Origin: Molanna angustata
Taxonomy: Eukaryota; Arthropoda; Insecta; Trichoptera; Molannidae
Direction of reading: 5' to 3'
Assembly (NCBI GenBank): GCA_963576475.1
Contig: OY754964.1
Coordinates: 49,375,473 to 49,439,472, forward strand
Length of the DNA stretch: 64,000 bases
Below the pieces are notes generated by a model. It saw only the letters and a list, made by a program, of their open reading frames with translations, did no database searches and was not told the DNA's origin. Every line of letters starts with the position of its first letter. Position 1 is the first letter of the stretch. A program made the position numbers and the translations under genes. Positions 1-10,310 of the stretch are shown here, piece after piece.

Positions 1-664
1 TTGCAACTCCCACTGCTGTATATCAATAACCAATGCATTCCTTATACCAGGGTTGTAAAAGATATTGGAATCTTCATCGATGATGACCTTTCGTGGCATG
101 AACAGGTATCGCATGTTAGTAAATCTATTTTCTTTGCCCTACATTCACTTAATAAACTTAAAAATTTCCTTCCATTCCGTTGTAAAATAATTCTTGCTCA
201 ATCACTTCTTCTTCCATTGCTTGATTATGCCGATGTATGCTACTTGGATGCAAATGAAGTGCATCTCAATAAACTTGAACGTCTTCAGAATATATGTATC
301 AGATTCATCTTTGGGTTGAAAAAATTTGATCGCATATCACCTTACCGCAATCTTCTTTGTTGGCCCAGGATACGCCAGCGGCGCAATATACACATTTTGT
401 CACTATTGTACAATATTCTCTCGAACCCAAACCTGCCACAGTACCTCAAAAGCAAATTCACTTATTTATCCAGTCATGGACTTCCACTCCGATCTGCTGA
501 ATGTACAACACTTTCCATACCATAATACAGAATTTCTCAGCTCTTCGTTCGAAGTACAATCAGCAAGATTATGGAATAGCCTTAGTCCGGATATTGCGTC
601 GTCTAACTCACATAGTATTTTCAAGAAAAAACTAAAGAAGGAATATTTATCCTTGAACACCTGA
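1..664 (+). pseudogene. CR1/Jockey-like LINE, reverse transcriptase C-terminal part (broken, runs off window edge)
   Basis: The first base is already inside an open frame, so the 5' part lies outside the window. Frame 1 reads through 525 and then breaks. The alignable remainder continues in frame 2 to a stop at 662-664, which implies a single-base deletion near 515-525. Visible landmarks are IGIFIDDDLSWHEQ (the LGIxxDxxLSW thumb motif of LINE RTs), KLERLQNICIRFIF, and a terminal QSARLWNSLSP...IFKKKLKKEYLS block typical of CR1/Jockey-group C-termini. The copy at 42475-42903 has the same block order (KLRITLQNVCIRFIY, LPLRSAERTTLDIP, KVRLWNG). It would have encoded the retrotransposon polymerase and is now a dead copy. 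The clade name is inferred from motif style only. Confidence 0.8.
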
Positions 665-934
665 TCCCGATTTCCTCTCCTGTCCTTACCATATCCTTTT
701 TCTTGCTATGAATTATATTTTTTTTTTGTTTTAATAGTATTTAAGTGTTATACGCATTTTCTTTGATTTCTTTTACTCTTTTTTATTTGCTGTTGTACAT
801 ACACAATGTTGTCATACTTTGTAATCTGGTTGGTTGGAAGAAATTGCCTAATGGCAATAAGCCCGCCAGTGTACAATTATATTTGTTTATATTATGTACA
901 AAAAGATGTATAAATAAATAAATAAATAAATAAA
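665..934 (+). mobile_element. 3' UTR and (AAAT)n tail of the same LINE
   Basis: T-rich 3' UTR ending in a short stem-loop (ATTGCC at 843-848, GGCAAT at 853-858), then GCCCGCCAGTGTACAA and an AAAT microsatellite tail to 934. An almost identical reverse-complement copy lies at 31619-31921, which fixes the 3' end and shows that the family amplified fairly recently. The stem-loop is also found in SINE-D. Confidence 0.8.
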
Positions 935-1230
935 AACTGCTTTTAACCCAAATCTAAAGTTAAGTACAAGATGGAGAGCAGTTTAAGCATACGTGTTGTC
1001 AGTGCTGTTGTATGGAGTGGAAGGTTGGACTCTCAAAATCTCAATAATTAATAAAATTGAAGCATTCGAGAAGAGTCTGTAGCTGTGAAGGTTGATGCGC
1101 ATCTCATGGGTCGAAAGAGATAAATATTATGATGGAGAAAGAGAAAGTTGCTGGTCACAGTCGTGAGAAGCAAAGTCGCATATTTTGACCACACATTTCC
1201 TGATGATAGATATTCCCTTCTACAAATTAT
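935..1230 (+). pseudogene. RTE-like LINE (type I), 5' half of a split copy
   Basis: Translation gives AYVLSVLLYGVEGWTL and IEAFEKSL, then after stops and a frameshift ERKLLVTVVRSKVAYFDH and RYSLLQII. These match the order of the post-catalytic region of RTE-like insect elements (SVLLYGxExWTL ... KVAYLGHVxR ... LLQLIxEGKIEGRRG). Reading stops at CTACAAATTAT, where a minus-strand LINE was inserted, and resumes at 2306. Several in-frame stops show it is long dead. Confidence 0.7.
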
Positions 1231-1324
1231 TTTATTTTTATTTTTATTTTTTAATATATTTTATAATACAAATCAATATATAAATTCACTAGTAATAATA
1301 TTCTTACATATTTTTCCTGCAGTA

Positions 1325-1361
1325 CCTCATCAAAAAGATTACAATCTTGTGCTTGATGAGG
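1325..1361 (-). other. Stem-loop in LINE 3' UTR
   Basis: Perfect 8-bp stem CCTCATCA / TGATGAGG (1325-1332 and 1354-1361) in the 3' UTR of the minus-strand LINE. Such hairpins are often the site where the element's own reverse transcriptase binds its RNA; that role is inferred. Confidence 0.6.
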
Positions 1362-1690
1362 GAAGCACTTATAAAAAAATAAAAAATATCAATACAAAGC
1401 AAAGTCAACATAAAAGTAAAAGTAATTAAATCAAATCATACATGAACAAAAAAAAATCAAATAAACATCATAAAAAGGTTGAAAATAAATGAAAAAGAAG
1501 AATACTCAAATGAGAAAACATATCAGAATACATATTCAAACCAAAAAAAAGAAAAACATGAAAATAATTGAAAAATGAGTAATATAGAATTATAGACGAT
1601 TCAAATATATCAAAACACATATTCAAAAATAAAAAAAGAAAATACTGGAAATTGAAACAAATCAAAACAACAAAATCGAAAACTACTATT

Positions 1691-2305
1691 TTAGAAAGTT
1701 AAGTGGAATTTTAATTTATGTTTAATTTTTTTAAATTCTTTTATCTGCTTTAATTCATTTGGGAGGCAATTGAAAAATTTTATTCCCAAATAAATGTAGT
1801 TGTTTTGTAATTGTTCTGTATTACATTTGGGTATTTTAAAATCATTTTGGAATCGCAGAGACTTATTTTTTTCAATTTTTTGTATAACATTATCTTTGAA
1901 AATTTGCAAAATAGACACTTTTTTATAAATATTATCTACTTTGGGTACTTTGAACATGTCAAATAGTGTTGTAGTGGGGAAAGTGCGTGTTTTCTTAAGT
2001 ATAACCTTTATGATTAATTTTTGTACAACTCTAACTTGGTTTAAAATATTGTCATATGCTCCTCCCCAACCAACGATTCCATAAATAAGCAAGGAATGGA
2101 CCGTCGCATAATAGATGTTTTTTAGGTTTTTTAAATTTAATACATTTCTTAGTCTTATGAAAATATAAATACATTTCCTTATTCGTTTAACTAAGTCACC
2201 TAAATGCGCTTTCCATTTCATGTTTTGGTCAATAATAATACCGAGGTATTTTATCTTTGAGGTTGGTCGTAGTGTTGAGAAAATTTCGCGGCAGTTGCTG
2301 GTGTT
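1691..2305 (-). pseudogene. CR1/Jockey-like LINE reverse transcriptase, C-terminal fragment
   Basis: Open from the truncation point at 2305 to the stop at 1691, beginning well upstream of the first ATG at 2221. The frame contains IKYLGIIIDQNMKWKAH (the LGIxxD thumb motif), HSLLIYGIVGWGGA, and a C-terminal IYLGIKFFNCLPNELKQI segment equivalent to the xxxxWNxLPxxI motif of related elements. About 205 codons are free of stops, so this is a comparatively young 5'-truncated insertion. The catalytic FxDD box lies upstream of the truncation and is absent. Confidence 0.75.
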
Positions 2306-2477
2306 GCAATTATATTGGAGGGAAAGATAGAGGGAAGATGGAGTATGGGTCGTAAGAGAAAATCAGTGGTTCGGGATTTCGGATGCGGCGTCACTAAATC
2401 GATTGGCGCAATATCGGGATGAGTTTTGTGAGACGGTCGCCAACCTGCGCTAGAAGCGGCAAAAGAAGAAGAAGAAG
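2306..2477 (+). pseudogene. RTE-like LINE (type I), 3' half of the split copy
   Basis: Continues the copy that stops at 1230. GKIEGRWSMGRKRKS corresponds to the conserved EGKIEGRRGVGRKQ block, and the end degrades into a stop-containing segment and a (GAA)n tail at 2465-2477, the usual end of this family. The same block is seen on the minus strand at 22096-22300 (GKIEGRRGVGRRQMSWLHNI). Confidence 0.7.
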
Positions 2478-2590
2478 TTTACCACGTATACTCGACATAA
2501 AATTGGTGTTTTTTTTTCATATTTCATTGTAGGTACCTAATTACTGAATTTTAAGTGAAAGATAAAATATATTTTTTGGAAAAGTTACAA

Positions 2591-2690
2591 GACCTGTAAG
2601 ACTAGCAAGATCAAGACTGGCTATGCAAGACCAAGACCAAGAACATATATGTAAATGCAAAACCGAGACCACCCCGGTCTCGGTCACTAT
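2591..2690. repeat. Dispersed GACCAAGACC-rich repeat, copy 1
   Basis: A purine-rich stretch of reiterated AAGACCAAGACC words followed by ACCACCCCGGTCTCGGTC. A second copy lies at 57560-57685 (CACCCACCCCGGTCTTAGTC). No open frame; identity unknown. Confidence 0.5.
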
Positions 2691-2699
2691 AGTAAGTAG

Positions 2700-5110
2700 G
2701 TACTTATCTAATAAATTAATTCCTTTCTGAAATAATGATTCAAACAAAAACAATATGTACCTAACTACAGAGAGTGACTAATTTATAATATAAAGTGGTT
2801 AAATATTTAACACCGCTTAATTGCATTTTAATTGTTAATATAATCAATTTGGTATTCATTCCTTTATATTCTATTATATTCATATCTATGAATGTTAGTT
2901 TCAGGCCACACATGCATTCAAATGTGATTAGTTTTACTAGAATTTAAAAAAAAGTTCTATTTAATTTTTTTTTTCGCAAACACCAGTTTGCTGCTCTATG
3001 CTGAGCATCGTATGAATGTCAGAATGGTGAACAATAGTGACCATCTATATGTATATATACATACATTCAAAGCGAGGACTCGAATAATAGAGAAGGAAGG
3101 TGTAATTCCAATAAAAATAAAATACCCAAAAGACACTAAGGTAAATAAGTGTGTAGGTATAATAAAAATATAAATAAAAAAAATTTAAATAGAACCTAAA
3201 ATTGAATATATATTTTTTTCATAATTCTAGTTGATTATGGAGTTCTATTATGAAGTGACAGTTTCCAGGATTAAAAAAAAGTGATTAGTTTTTTGGCGTT
3301 TCCTCATTTACTCAGAATTATCTGTCATTGAAACTAAATTTTAATAATAATTAGACAAGGATTATAATTAGACAGGGATAAATTTTTAGCATTGTCTACA
3401 GTTTGACAGTTCCATAATAATATAATTTGAAAACGCTCTCGATAAAAAATAATTACAAAAGTACCCCTATAATTCGTGGAAATCCTTCGTTATCCTTTTA
3501 ACTTGTTAGATATAAAACTATAGTTAAGCAAAAATATTGTTAAATATGATGTCAATACTTTTAATTTTTTAGACTTTTAAATTCATTCTTGATTTTTAAA
3601 TATTTATTTTTTATTCTTCAGAATAGGTACTTAGAATCAGTCATATCCATAACATATATGTCCAAAATAAGTTACAGCATATGGACCAATGAAGAATCTT
3701 GATTTTTCCGATATTTTAATTATTTTCATAATTAAAAAAAAATATGTAAATAATTAAATCAATAAATAAACAACTGATTAATTACTAAAGGAAGAAAAGA
3801 AACTGATAATTTATTTCATATTACTACATAATTGATTAAGAAAAAATCAAAATTATGTACATTGACATTAACCATTTTTACATGAAGTAATATGTCATAC
3901 TACATTAAAACGTATACTTGCACGTCTGTCTCTCTTCAACCTGTCACTAAACCTTTGATGCCGATGTTATTATTATGATGCCGATGATAACAATCCACTT
4001 GGTTAAAAAAACAAATGAGTTATGACTGTCATCGGTTCTAAGGAAGAAGTGGTCGCTTCGAAATCGGTCGTATCAAGTAACTCATTCACATTTTAAAAGC
4101 AGTGAGTTACAATAAATACAATATTATACGGAATATTTTGCAGTTATAGTAATTGAATTAACGCTGTTGCATATTTCAGTCCCATAGTTAAATTAAGCTA
4201 GTCAAGGCAGGATTCGATACCGGTTACATTGACTTACCAGTTCAGAGCATTAACTTCTTTGCTTCCTCAACAAACTAGACATGTAAACAAATATATCGTG
4301 TTTTTTTTTTAATTTTACCTGTCACTTGGTTAAACTTTTTCTCGGATATATTCCGAAAATTCATAGAATTTCTATTACATGATACCTATTTCCTTTTCCT
4401 GAAACTGACACCTACGTAGACATGGACGGATATGACACTCATTCTTAGGTTGGTATGTTCTGTACATCAAAACATATCATTCAAATGCTATTTTCCCAGA
4501 AGTCGAAAAAAATATAAATTATTTTTTTATATCTTAGAACCTGGCATAAACACAACATATTATCATTTCAATAAAAACCAAATGTTTTTACGTAATCGAC
4601 AAACTATTTTTCTAATATTTGTTCAATCAATCGCACATAGGGGGTATATTGCCGTACTGCAATCTCTTCTAAGCAACGTGAAGATTCAAGTAAACTTGAT
4701 ATATGCAATAGCATACGATACCTAAAAAGAGAATATCATAGCAACGAGGAACTGAACGAGAGAGTTTATCATTCAAGAATCATTTGAAAATTATTTTTAT
4801 TTACTTATTGATTGATAGAGAATTATACAGTCTACACAATTTATTAAACAGACAATTTTGCATTGCTTTATTAGTGGACCAGTGATAACTTTTTAAATAA
4901 TTCAATTGGATAATTAATATTAATTACAAAAATTTATAAATAATACATAATTTACTAGTATATAAAAAAAAAACACTTAAATAAGCCAGCTGATTAAATC
5001 AAAGTACTAGGAAAGATAGGAGGAGACAGCTGTCCTAAACGCACTGAGAGAGCTAGCAGAGATGTCGAGTGTATTAAAGAAAGCATTGTACACCGATCAA
5101 GCACGGTACA
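2700..5110. other. AT-rich interval without recognised gene
   Basis: No coding signature longer than chance. The only structured piece is 4196-4272, a degenerate minus-strand tRNA-like segment: GCAGGATTCGATACC is a decayed B box, with spacing to an A-box-like end resembling SINE-C. The rest is short A/T runs. Confidence 0.4.
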
Positions 5111-5117
5111 CAAAACC

Positions 5118-5163
5118 ATTCTGAGTGTAGTTGTTTTTACAATAAAACAACTACACTCAGAAT
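5118..5163. repeat. 20-bp perfect inverted repeat (hairpin)
   Basis: Arms 5118-5137 and 5144-5163 (AAAACAACTACACTCAGAAT and its complement) are perfect over 20 bp with a 6-base loop. Nothing nearby suggests a gene terminator in this eukaryotic context; a MITE relic or small hairpin RNA source is possible. Confidence 0.7.
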
Positions 5164-5491
5164 ATAAAAAGTGTTAAGATATTATCTATATTATATTGAA
5201 GATACTAATGTTTGTTTCTTCTTATATATTTGTTTACCTAGATTGAAACGACGTGACATCATTATTTAGTTTATTCTAGTTTATACTCAGACTGATTTTC
5301 TACAATAGACAATCAGATAGACTGACTGTCTAAAATGGACAGTCTATCTATTGGAACTTTAACTAGAAGACTTTGTTTTTAAATTGTCAATACCGACGGT
5401 GTTTAAGGTGTAGACCTCCATTATACTAGGTATATTAAAATGATACAAATTTAATATGGTTCTAAACATATTTTGTTCCTTGTATCAGGAC

Positions 5492-5544
5492 GACCGTTTT
5501 GGCTGACTAGGCCGTTGTTAAGTGCCTAGTCAACCGAAACGGTC
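5492..5544. mobile_element. Foldback of the GACCGTTTCGGCTGACTAGG motif
   Basis: Arms 5492-5512 and 5524-5544 form a 21-bp inverted repeat with two mismatches. Related single ends occur at 20079-20110 and 62456-62482, so this is a terminal motif of a dispersed DNA element rather than a one-off hairpin. Confidence 0.6.
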
Positions 5545-6703
5545 GGTTAAGTATTTTTTAAATCAAACATATTTGTTTGATTAAATAAAAACTAGTATCT
5601 ATATAAGAAGACTTCTACTCGAAAATGTGCATCGCACGAAACCAATTATAGTCATCAATTTAAATACATAGTGGAATCATTAAAAAAGGATTTTTATTTT
5701 TTATATATGTTTTTTCATTTTAAAAATTAAGAGTATAAAACTTCAGTAGATTGTGTTGGGATCCTTGTGTAGTATTGAAATGAATGTTGGCCACAATCCA
5801 ATCGCTTTGTGAATATAATATTGACATTTTGAGAAATTATTAACAGGTGCGTCCTTTCTGCTCGGAATACACGATGACACTGACACGAATATCGACACTA
5901 GTGTCGATGGTGTCATAAGCAATTATTTGTGCCACATCAGCGTAGGCGTCCCGCACAATTGTCGCTGGTGACTCCACACTTTGGGATATGCCGTGATGGT
6001 ATAACATTAAGATACAATAAGATTCCCAGTATAAGCGTATTGGACACAGTTAACATAATATATATTATGTTGTATGCAACAAATGTCGCGACAGTGCATG
6101 CATACACGTGAACACTCGAGTGTCTAGTGTCGCCGAGTACTCCGAGAACAAGACTTCGAAATATTTATTTTCTGGAATAGTAACCTACCTTTATCTTATT
6201 TTTTCAATTTCGTTTCGTGAGAAAACGCGCATTTGTGTTTTGTATGTGATTCAGTTTTTACGTTAAAAAATAACGACGTTCCTCTGAAACCTGAAAAGTA
6301 ACAAGTCTATATAGCTGTCGCCTGAAGATGACAGCGGGAAAAAAAATGTCTCCTCTCTCTAATAGTGACATTTCTCCACCGGCGCACACTTCATTTGAAT
6401 TCAGAACGATGTCGTTGCGACGCTTCTGATTGGCTGGCTGGTGAGGCATGACAGTTGTCGCCACTTATTGCTTCAGCCACCGCTACAAGTCACACATAAT
6501 TGACGGTAACGCAATATATTATTCGTTGAATATTACATTCACTTGTTAAGAGACTTTTTTTTCATTTGAACATTTTCCGGTGTTTTGAAATTGATAATTA
6601 AAACAATGTTGAAAAAGAAAGCTGAGAATTTATTCCACCCAGTTAATGATTAAAAAAAAATTCATACTCAGCTAAACTTTCCCGAATTAGTTCACTTTTG
6701 ATA
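5545..6703. other. Unassigned interval with an 18-bp palindrome
   Basis: Contains the perfect palindrome ATCGACACTAGTGTCGAT (5891-5908) and further TGTCGA / ACTAGTGTC words around 5870-6140, in the style of the palindromic arms at 10.1 and 12.8 kb. A GC-richer patch at 6290-6480 has a hairpin (GCTGTCGCCTGAAGATGACAGC contains a 6-bp stem). No credible open frame. Confidence 0.4.
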
Positions 6704-6870
6704 CCGATCGCCGTGTCACAGTTGGTAAACCGTTTGGTTTCTGTGCGGGCGTCCTGGGTTCGATTCCTAGCATAGGAGAAAATTATTTAAATTTATTTCT
6801 CACGCAAATATTGCTTCTCTGGGCTGGAAACACTGATTAGTTGGAATAAGTTGCCATAAACTCGAATATT
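6704..6870 (+). mobile_element. SINE-D copy 1
   Basis: tRNA-like head with box A GTGTCACAGTTGGTAAACCG and box B GGTTCGATTCC, then TTATTTCTCACGCAAATATTGCTTCTCTGG split over the body, and a degraded AGTTGCCATAAACTCG tail. Pol III-type internal promoter; no protein. Related copies are at 43257, 47200 and 52297. Confidence 0.8.
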
Positions 6871-7080
6871 GGGAAATGTCGAAAATTTTTCGACATTTTT
6901 TGCTTCGTTGGTTTACGTACAATTCGCCCCTCTTCTAGGTTAAAAGTTCAAGTTATTTGGCGACAACTTTACTCACTTTCTCATCAGCACGAGCATTTTA
7001 TGATTTATGGGAAAAGAACAAAAATAATTCACAAATTTAAATAATAATTGTATTATAGGTATATTTTGTTTAATTACATA

Positions 7081-7560
7081 TATACAGGGTGTCCCAAAAA
7101 GTAAGTATGTTAAGTATGATCCCGTAGGAATAGGAAAATGAAAGGGTAGATACTAGATGAAATAAGGAAGTTTTTGAAAAATGTTTGGGAATTTTTTTTA
7201 TGTAACCTTCTATTTTTAAATCGCCCTCAAACATTTTGGTTAATTTTCTGATTTGACTATTTTTGAAATATAACATTTTTTTAAGCTATGGTATCAAATT
7301 GGATAAAACAAATTATTACATCTAAAACGTACACTATTCAACCATTTTGAAAAAAATAATGAAGGGTGTATCTCAATAAATAGCGTCTCTGTGACCAATT
7401 ATGTCGTGACAGTAGGAGTATTTCGAAAAAATTCGAAAAAAAATTATAACTCGAAAACGACAAAAAATCATAGAAAATATATTGAGGTTTTTGGATAGCC
7501 CTGGGGGTCCTCTATCCCTGATTTACCGATTATCCATACTTTTTGGAACATCCTGTATAT
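7081..7560. mobile_element. TIR element with ACAGGGTGTCCCAAAAAGT ends
   Basis: Left end TACAGGGTGTCCCAAAAAGT and right end CATACTTTTTGGAACATCC TGTA are imperfect inverted repeats about 480 bp apart. This end sequence is widespread in insect genomes. The interior has no transposase-like frame, so it is non-autonomous. A further single end (ACAGGGTGGTCC) occurs at 61522-61533. Confidence 0.7.
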
Positions 7561-7686
7561 ATCATCACGCCATATCCCTCACGGAGCCCCAACCTCTCGT
7601 GCCCAAGTAAGCCACCCAAGGAAGGGATGGCACGTCCATGTGAACGGTATTTTGAAAGACGGAAATGGTAGAAGCGAGTAATAAAA
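7557..7686. mobile_element. Type H LINE 3' fragments in head-on orientation
   Basis: 7559-7586 (ATCACGCCATATCCCTCACGG) is the minus-strand 3' end of LINE type H, while 7617-7680 reads on the plus strand as the GWHVHVNGILKDGN segment of the same family. One fragment was inverted relative to the other, with the intervening coding part lost. Confidence 0.6.
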
Positions 7687-7689
7687 AAA

Positions 7690-8678
7690 AATTGAGACAT
7701 CACGATAGTTGGGTTGGTTGGAAAAGATTATCTTATACCAATAAACCTTGTTTTACAATACACAAATAAATGAAATGGATAAGTTGATTTGAGATTAGCC
7801 AGTAACCAAAAAAAATCCAAAGAAATATTTTTCTCCCCTTATCTAAAGGTATACACATAATCTTAGAGAACGTTTCTAATTTCTTTTTTAATAACCACAG
7901 AAATAACAAAATGTATTCAACGTCCAAAATAGTAATGGCTCAAACGAAATATCAGTGATGAAAATATCTCGTGTAGATCTTACTTAGCTAATAAAATAAT
8001 ATTTATAAGAGAATGGTTTCCTTCGCAAAATTGCTATCGGCATATTATTTTCAGAGAAACAGGCTCAAAGCCTACTTGTCTAAGGGAAATCACAATTGGC
8101 GATCGGAAACTCTGAAAATTACGGTAAAATTCAATAAATAAGCTTTGGGTTTCTCGTTCAGGGACTTAAACAGCAGATGTCTGGGAGCATCTTCTCTCCT
8201 ACAAAGGGAATACCTATAAAGAAATGGACGGGATCTTTGACGTAATCGACAATCACTTGCAATGAAGTATTTCACAAGTATCTCCTTGTTCAACATTCAG
8301 TTAAAATGTTTTCTTCTTTTGGGTGATCGAGTATTTTCTTACTCTCCCGTATTCGAGCATTTTCTTATATTTATTAATTCGATGAAATGAATTCATTCAT
8401 CCATATTGCTTTCGAACTCTTAGTTACCTACTTATTAATACTACTAATGAAAATAGTGAGTTTGTAACTTCAGTACCTAAGAATTGACAATTTTGTTGAA
8501 TACAGGGTCGTTAATTTGTATAATTAACATAAAATCATTTATAAATAAATAAATAATACTTGTTTGAGAAAACTTTTGAGTACAATTTTAAGGATTTGTT
8601 AGAGAAAATGTTAAGGCACTATATAATGTATTGTTTGATAGCACGTTAAAGCACAATAATATTGTATAACAAATACAT
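7690..8678. other. AT-rich interval, traces of the 69-bp minisatellite family at its end
   Basis: No recognisable gene. 8550-8660 contains ACTTGTTTGAGAAAAC and GTTAGAGAAAATGTT, decayed forms of the TTTGTTTGAGAGA...GAGAGACCGTTCAAG unit found at 9.9 and 13.1 kb. Confidence 0.35.
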
Positions 8679-9625
8679 TATGGCCCAGTATTTCAGTCGG
8701 CCCTTAGGAGTTTAACTCAAGTTTAACAAAAATATTGCGTATTTCAGTACCTAATCTTCCCTTAAATACGTCACTAAACGACAAATATTTAACTCAACGT
8801 TTCTGGCGGATCGCGTGTCTTAATCTTGAGTTAAGTATTGTTTCTAGCCTTTTTCGCCAGGTGGCGTACTAATCGCCGCACGCTTTAATGTTTTATTTCA
8901 TTTTATACTACAAATAACTACGCATAATAATTATAATCATGATTTATTTTTGTTGTTAAAATAAAAGACTTGATATAGAAGTGGTTCATGTATTTAATAT
9001 TTATTTTCTTTTTTACATAATTATGATGTATTGCCTGACAACAAACGAAATAAACTGTCAGCCATGATGAAACGTCAGGCACGCAACTTTATTTTTGCGA
9101 TGTTTTTTCATCCCACTTTTTAAATTGATCCATCCTATTTCTATATATAATGTGTATTCTTAAATTTTCTACATAAGACACTATTTTACCATTATCACTT
9201 AGTTCCATATCCATCTGTAAAATGTACATACATTTTGCATTGAAGAACTACGTACGTAGTACATATTCAATGACATTTTTTCACTACAATGTTTGATTTT
9301 AATTAAAAAAAACATCGATCGGTATAAAAAATTGAAAAAGTAACATGCTGTGTAATGAAACAAATAAAATAATGTGTTGTTATAATAATAAAATAATATT
9401 TAGTCACAGCTTCGCGTCACGTATCATTTAAGGTTATTACAATTTTGACAGATGCGTTATAGACAATAACCATAGAAAAACGTAAAATATATCTATAGTT
9501 GAAGATTACGTAACTGACGTTTCATTTTGCACTGAAATACGCGAATGAAATTTAATCTTCCCTAAACTTTTAACTTGGATTACCAAATCCAACGATTTAA
9601 GGGCCAACTGAAATCTCGGGCCTAT
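8679..9625. mobile_element. Family G TIR element, copy 1 (about 950 bp)
   Basis: Left end TATGGCCCAGTATTTCAGTC and right end ...CTGAAATCTCGGGCCTAT are inverted. The subterminal blocks (ACTCAAGTTTAACAAAAATA, AATACGTCACTAAA, GTTGAAGATTACGTAACTGAC) recur in the same order in copy 2 at 35971-36562. No transposase frame. TA or TAT lies at both edges, compatible with a TA-type target duplication. Confidence 0.7.
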
Positions 9626-9643
9626 ATTAAAATGTATGTATTT

Positions 9644-9865
9644 TCGGCCTTCATGGCTCAGTTGGTTGGGTATCTGACTGCTGATCCAAGGGTCCAAGGT
9701 TCGATTCCCGGTGGAGACATAGTTTTTAATTGTGTTTTCAGTCTGGATCTGTGAGACGATTAATATCGTAAGTGTCCAGAATGTGGTAACTTGTTATTGG
9801 GTGCGTGTTAATTAAATTATTTTTTAGCATAGTACCTGTTAGTTGCCGGAGAAGCTACATAAAAT
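9644..9865 (+). mobile_element. SINE-A copy 1
   Basis: Near full length: TCGGCCTTCATGGCTCAGTT (box A), AAGGTTCGATTCCCGG (box B), CTGGATCTGTGAGACGATTA body, and GGGTGCGTGTTAATTAA...ACCTGTTAGTTG tail followed by AAATAAATAAAC. Inserted 18 bp after the end of the family G element. Confidence 0.85.
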
Positions 9866-9898
9866 AAATAAACAAATATAACAAATACATTTTATTAT

Positions 9899-10103
9899 TA
9901 TGTATTTGTTTGAAAAACGTTTGTAGTTATATGTATTTTTTGAGAGAACGTTTAAGTACAATACTAGTATTTGTTTGAGAGAAGCAGGTGAAATATTTTT
10001 TAATTGTTTGAGAGACCCGTTCAAGTAAAATACTATGTATTTGTTTGAGAAAAGTAGATGAAATATTTTGTAATTGTTTGAGAGACCGTTCAAGTAAAAT
10101 ACC
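9899..10103 (+). repeat. 69-bp minisatellite, about 3 units (copy 1)
   Basis: Units start near 9899, 9966 and 10034 with TGTATTTGTTTGAGAGAAG and GAGAGACCGTTCAAGTAAAA. The first unit is diverged. The same unit occurs four times at 13087-13327. Because 69 is divisible by 3, stop-free frames through it are artefacts. Confidence 0.8.
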
Positions 10104-10310
10104 ACCCATATAGCCAATTCCAGTCGCCGTGTCGACACGTGTCGACACAGTTTGTGTCGAAACATTGTATTCTAGTAACATATTTCAGTCGCCGTGTGCA
10201 CACTGTGTCGTAACGGCGACTAGAAATGGGGAGGAGTGGACACAGTAACATTCGGTCACAATGTTCCGACGCCGTGTGGTAACATTGTTACCAGTTTGCG
10301 ACCGCATTTA
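10104..10310. repeat. Palindrome-rich arm next to the minisatellite (right-hand type)
   Basis: Begins CACCCATATAGCCA, the reverse complement of the junction TGGCTATATGGGC at 13074-13086. Contains nested palindromes such as GTGTCGACACGTGTCGACAC (10130-10150) and repeated GTCGCCGTGT, GGTAACATTGTTACC. Similar words reappear at 10735-10790. Confidence 0.65.

Larger units (their letters stand above)
1231..2305 (-). mobile_element. 5'-truncated LINE inserted into the type I LINE
   Basis: A minus-strand element of about 1.07 kb with a coding remnant at 1691-2305, an A/T-rich 3' UTR of about 480 bp and an A-rich tail at 1231-1260 (plus-strand T-rich). It is flanked by the similar words CAAATTAT (1223-1230) and GCAATTAT (2306-2313), a likely 7-8 bp target-site duplication. 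The interrupted host LINE reads on from LLQII to EGKIEGR across it. The 3' UTR contains the stem-loop at 1325-1361. Confidence 0.75.
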
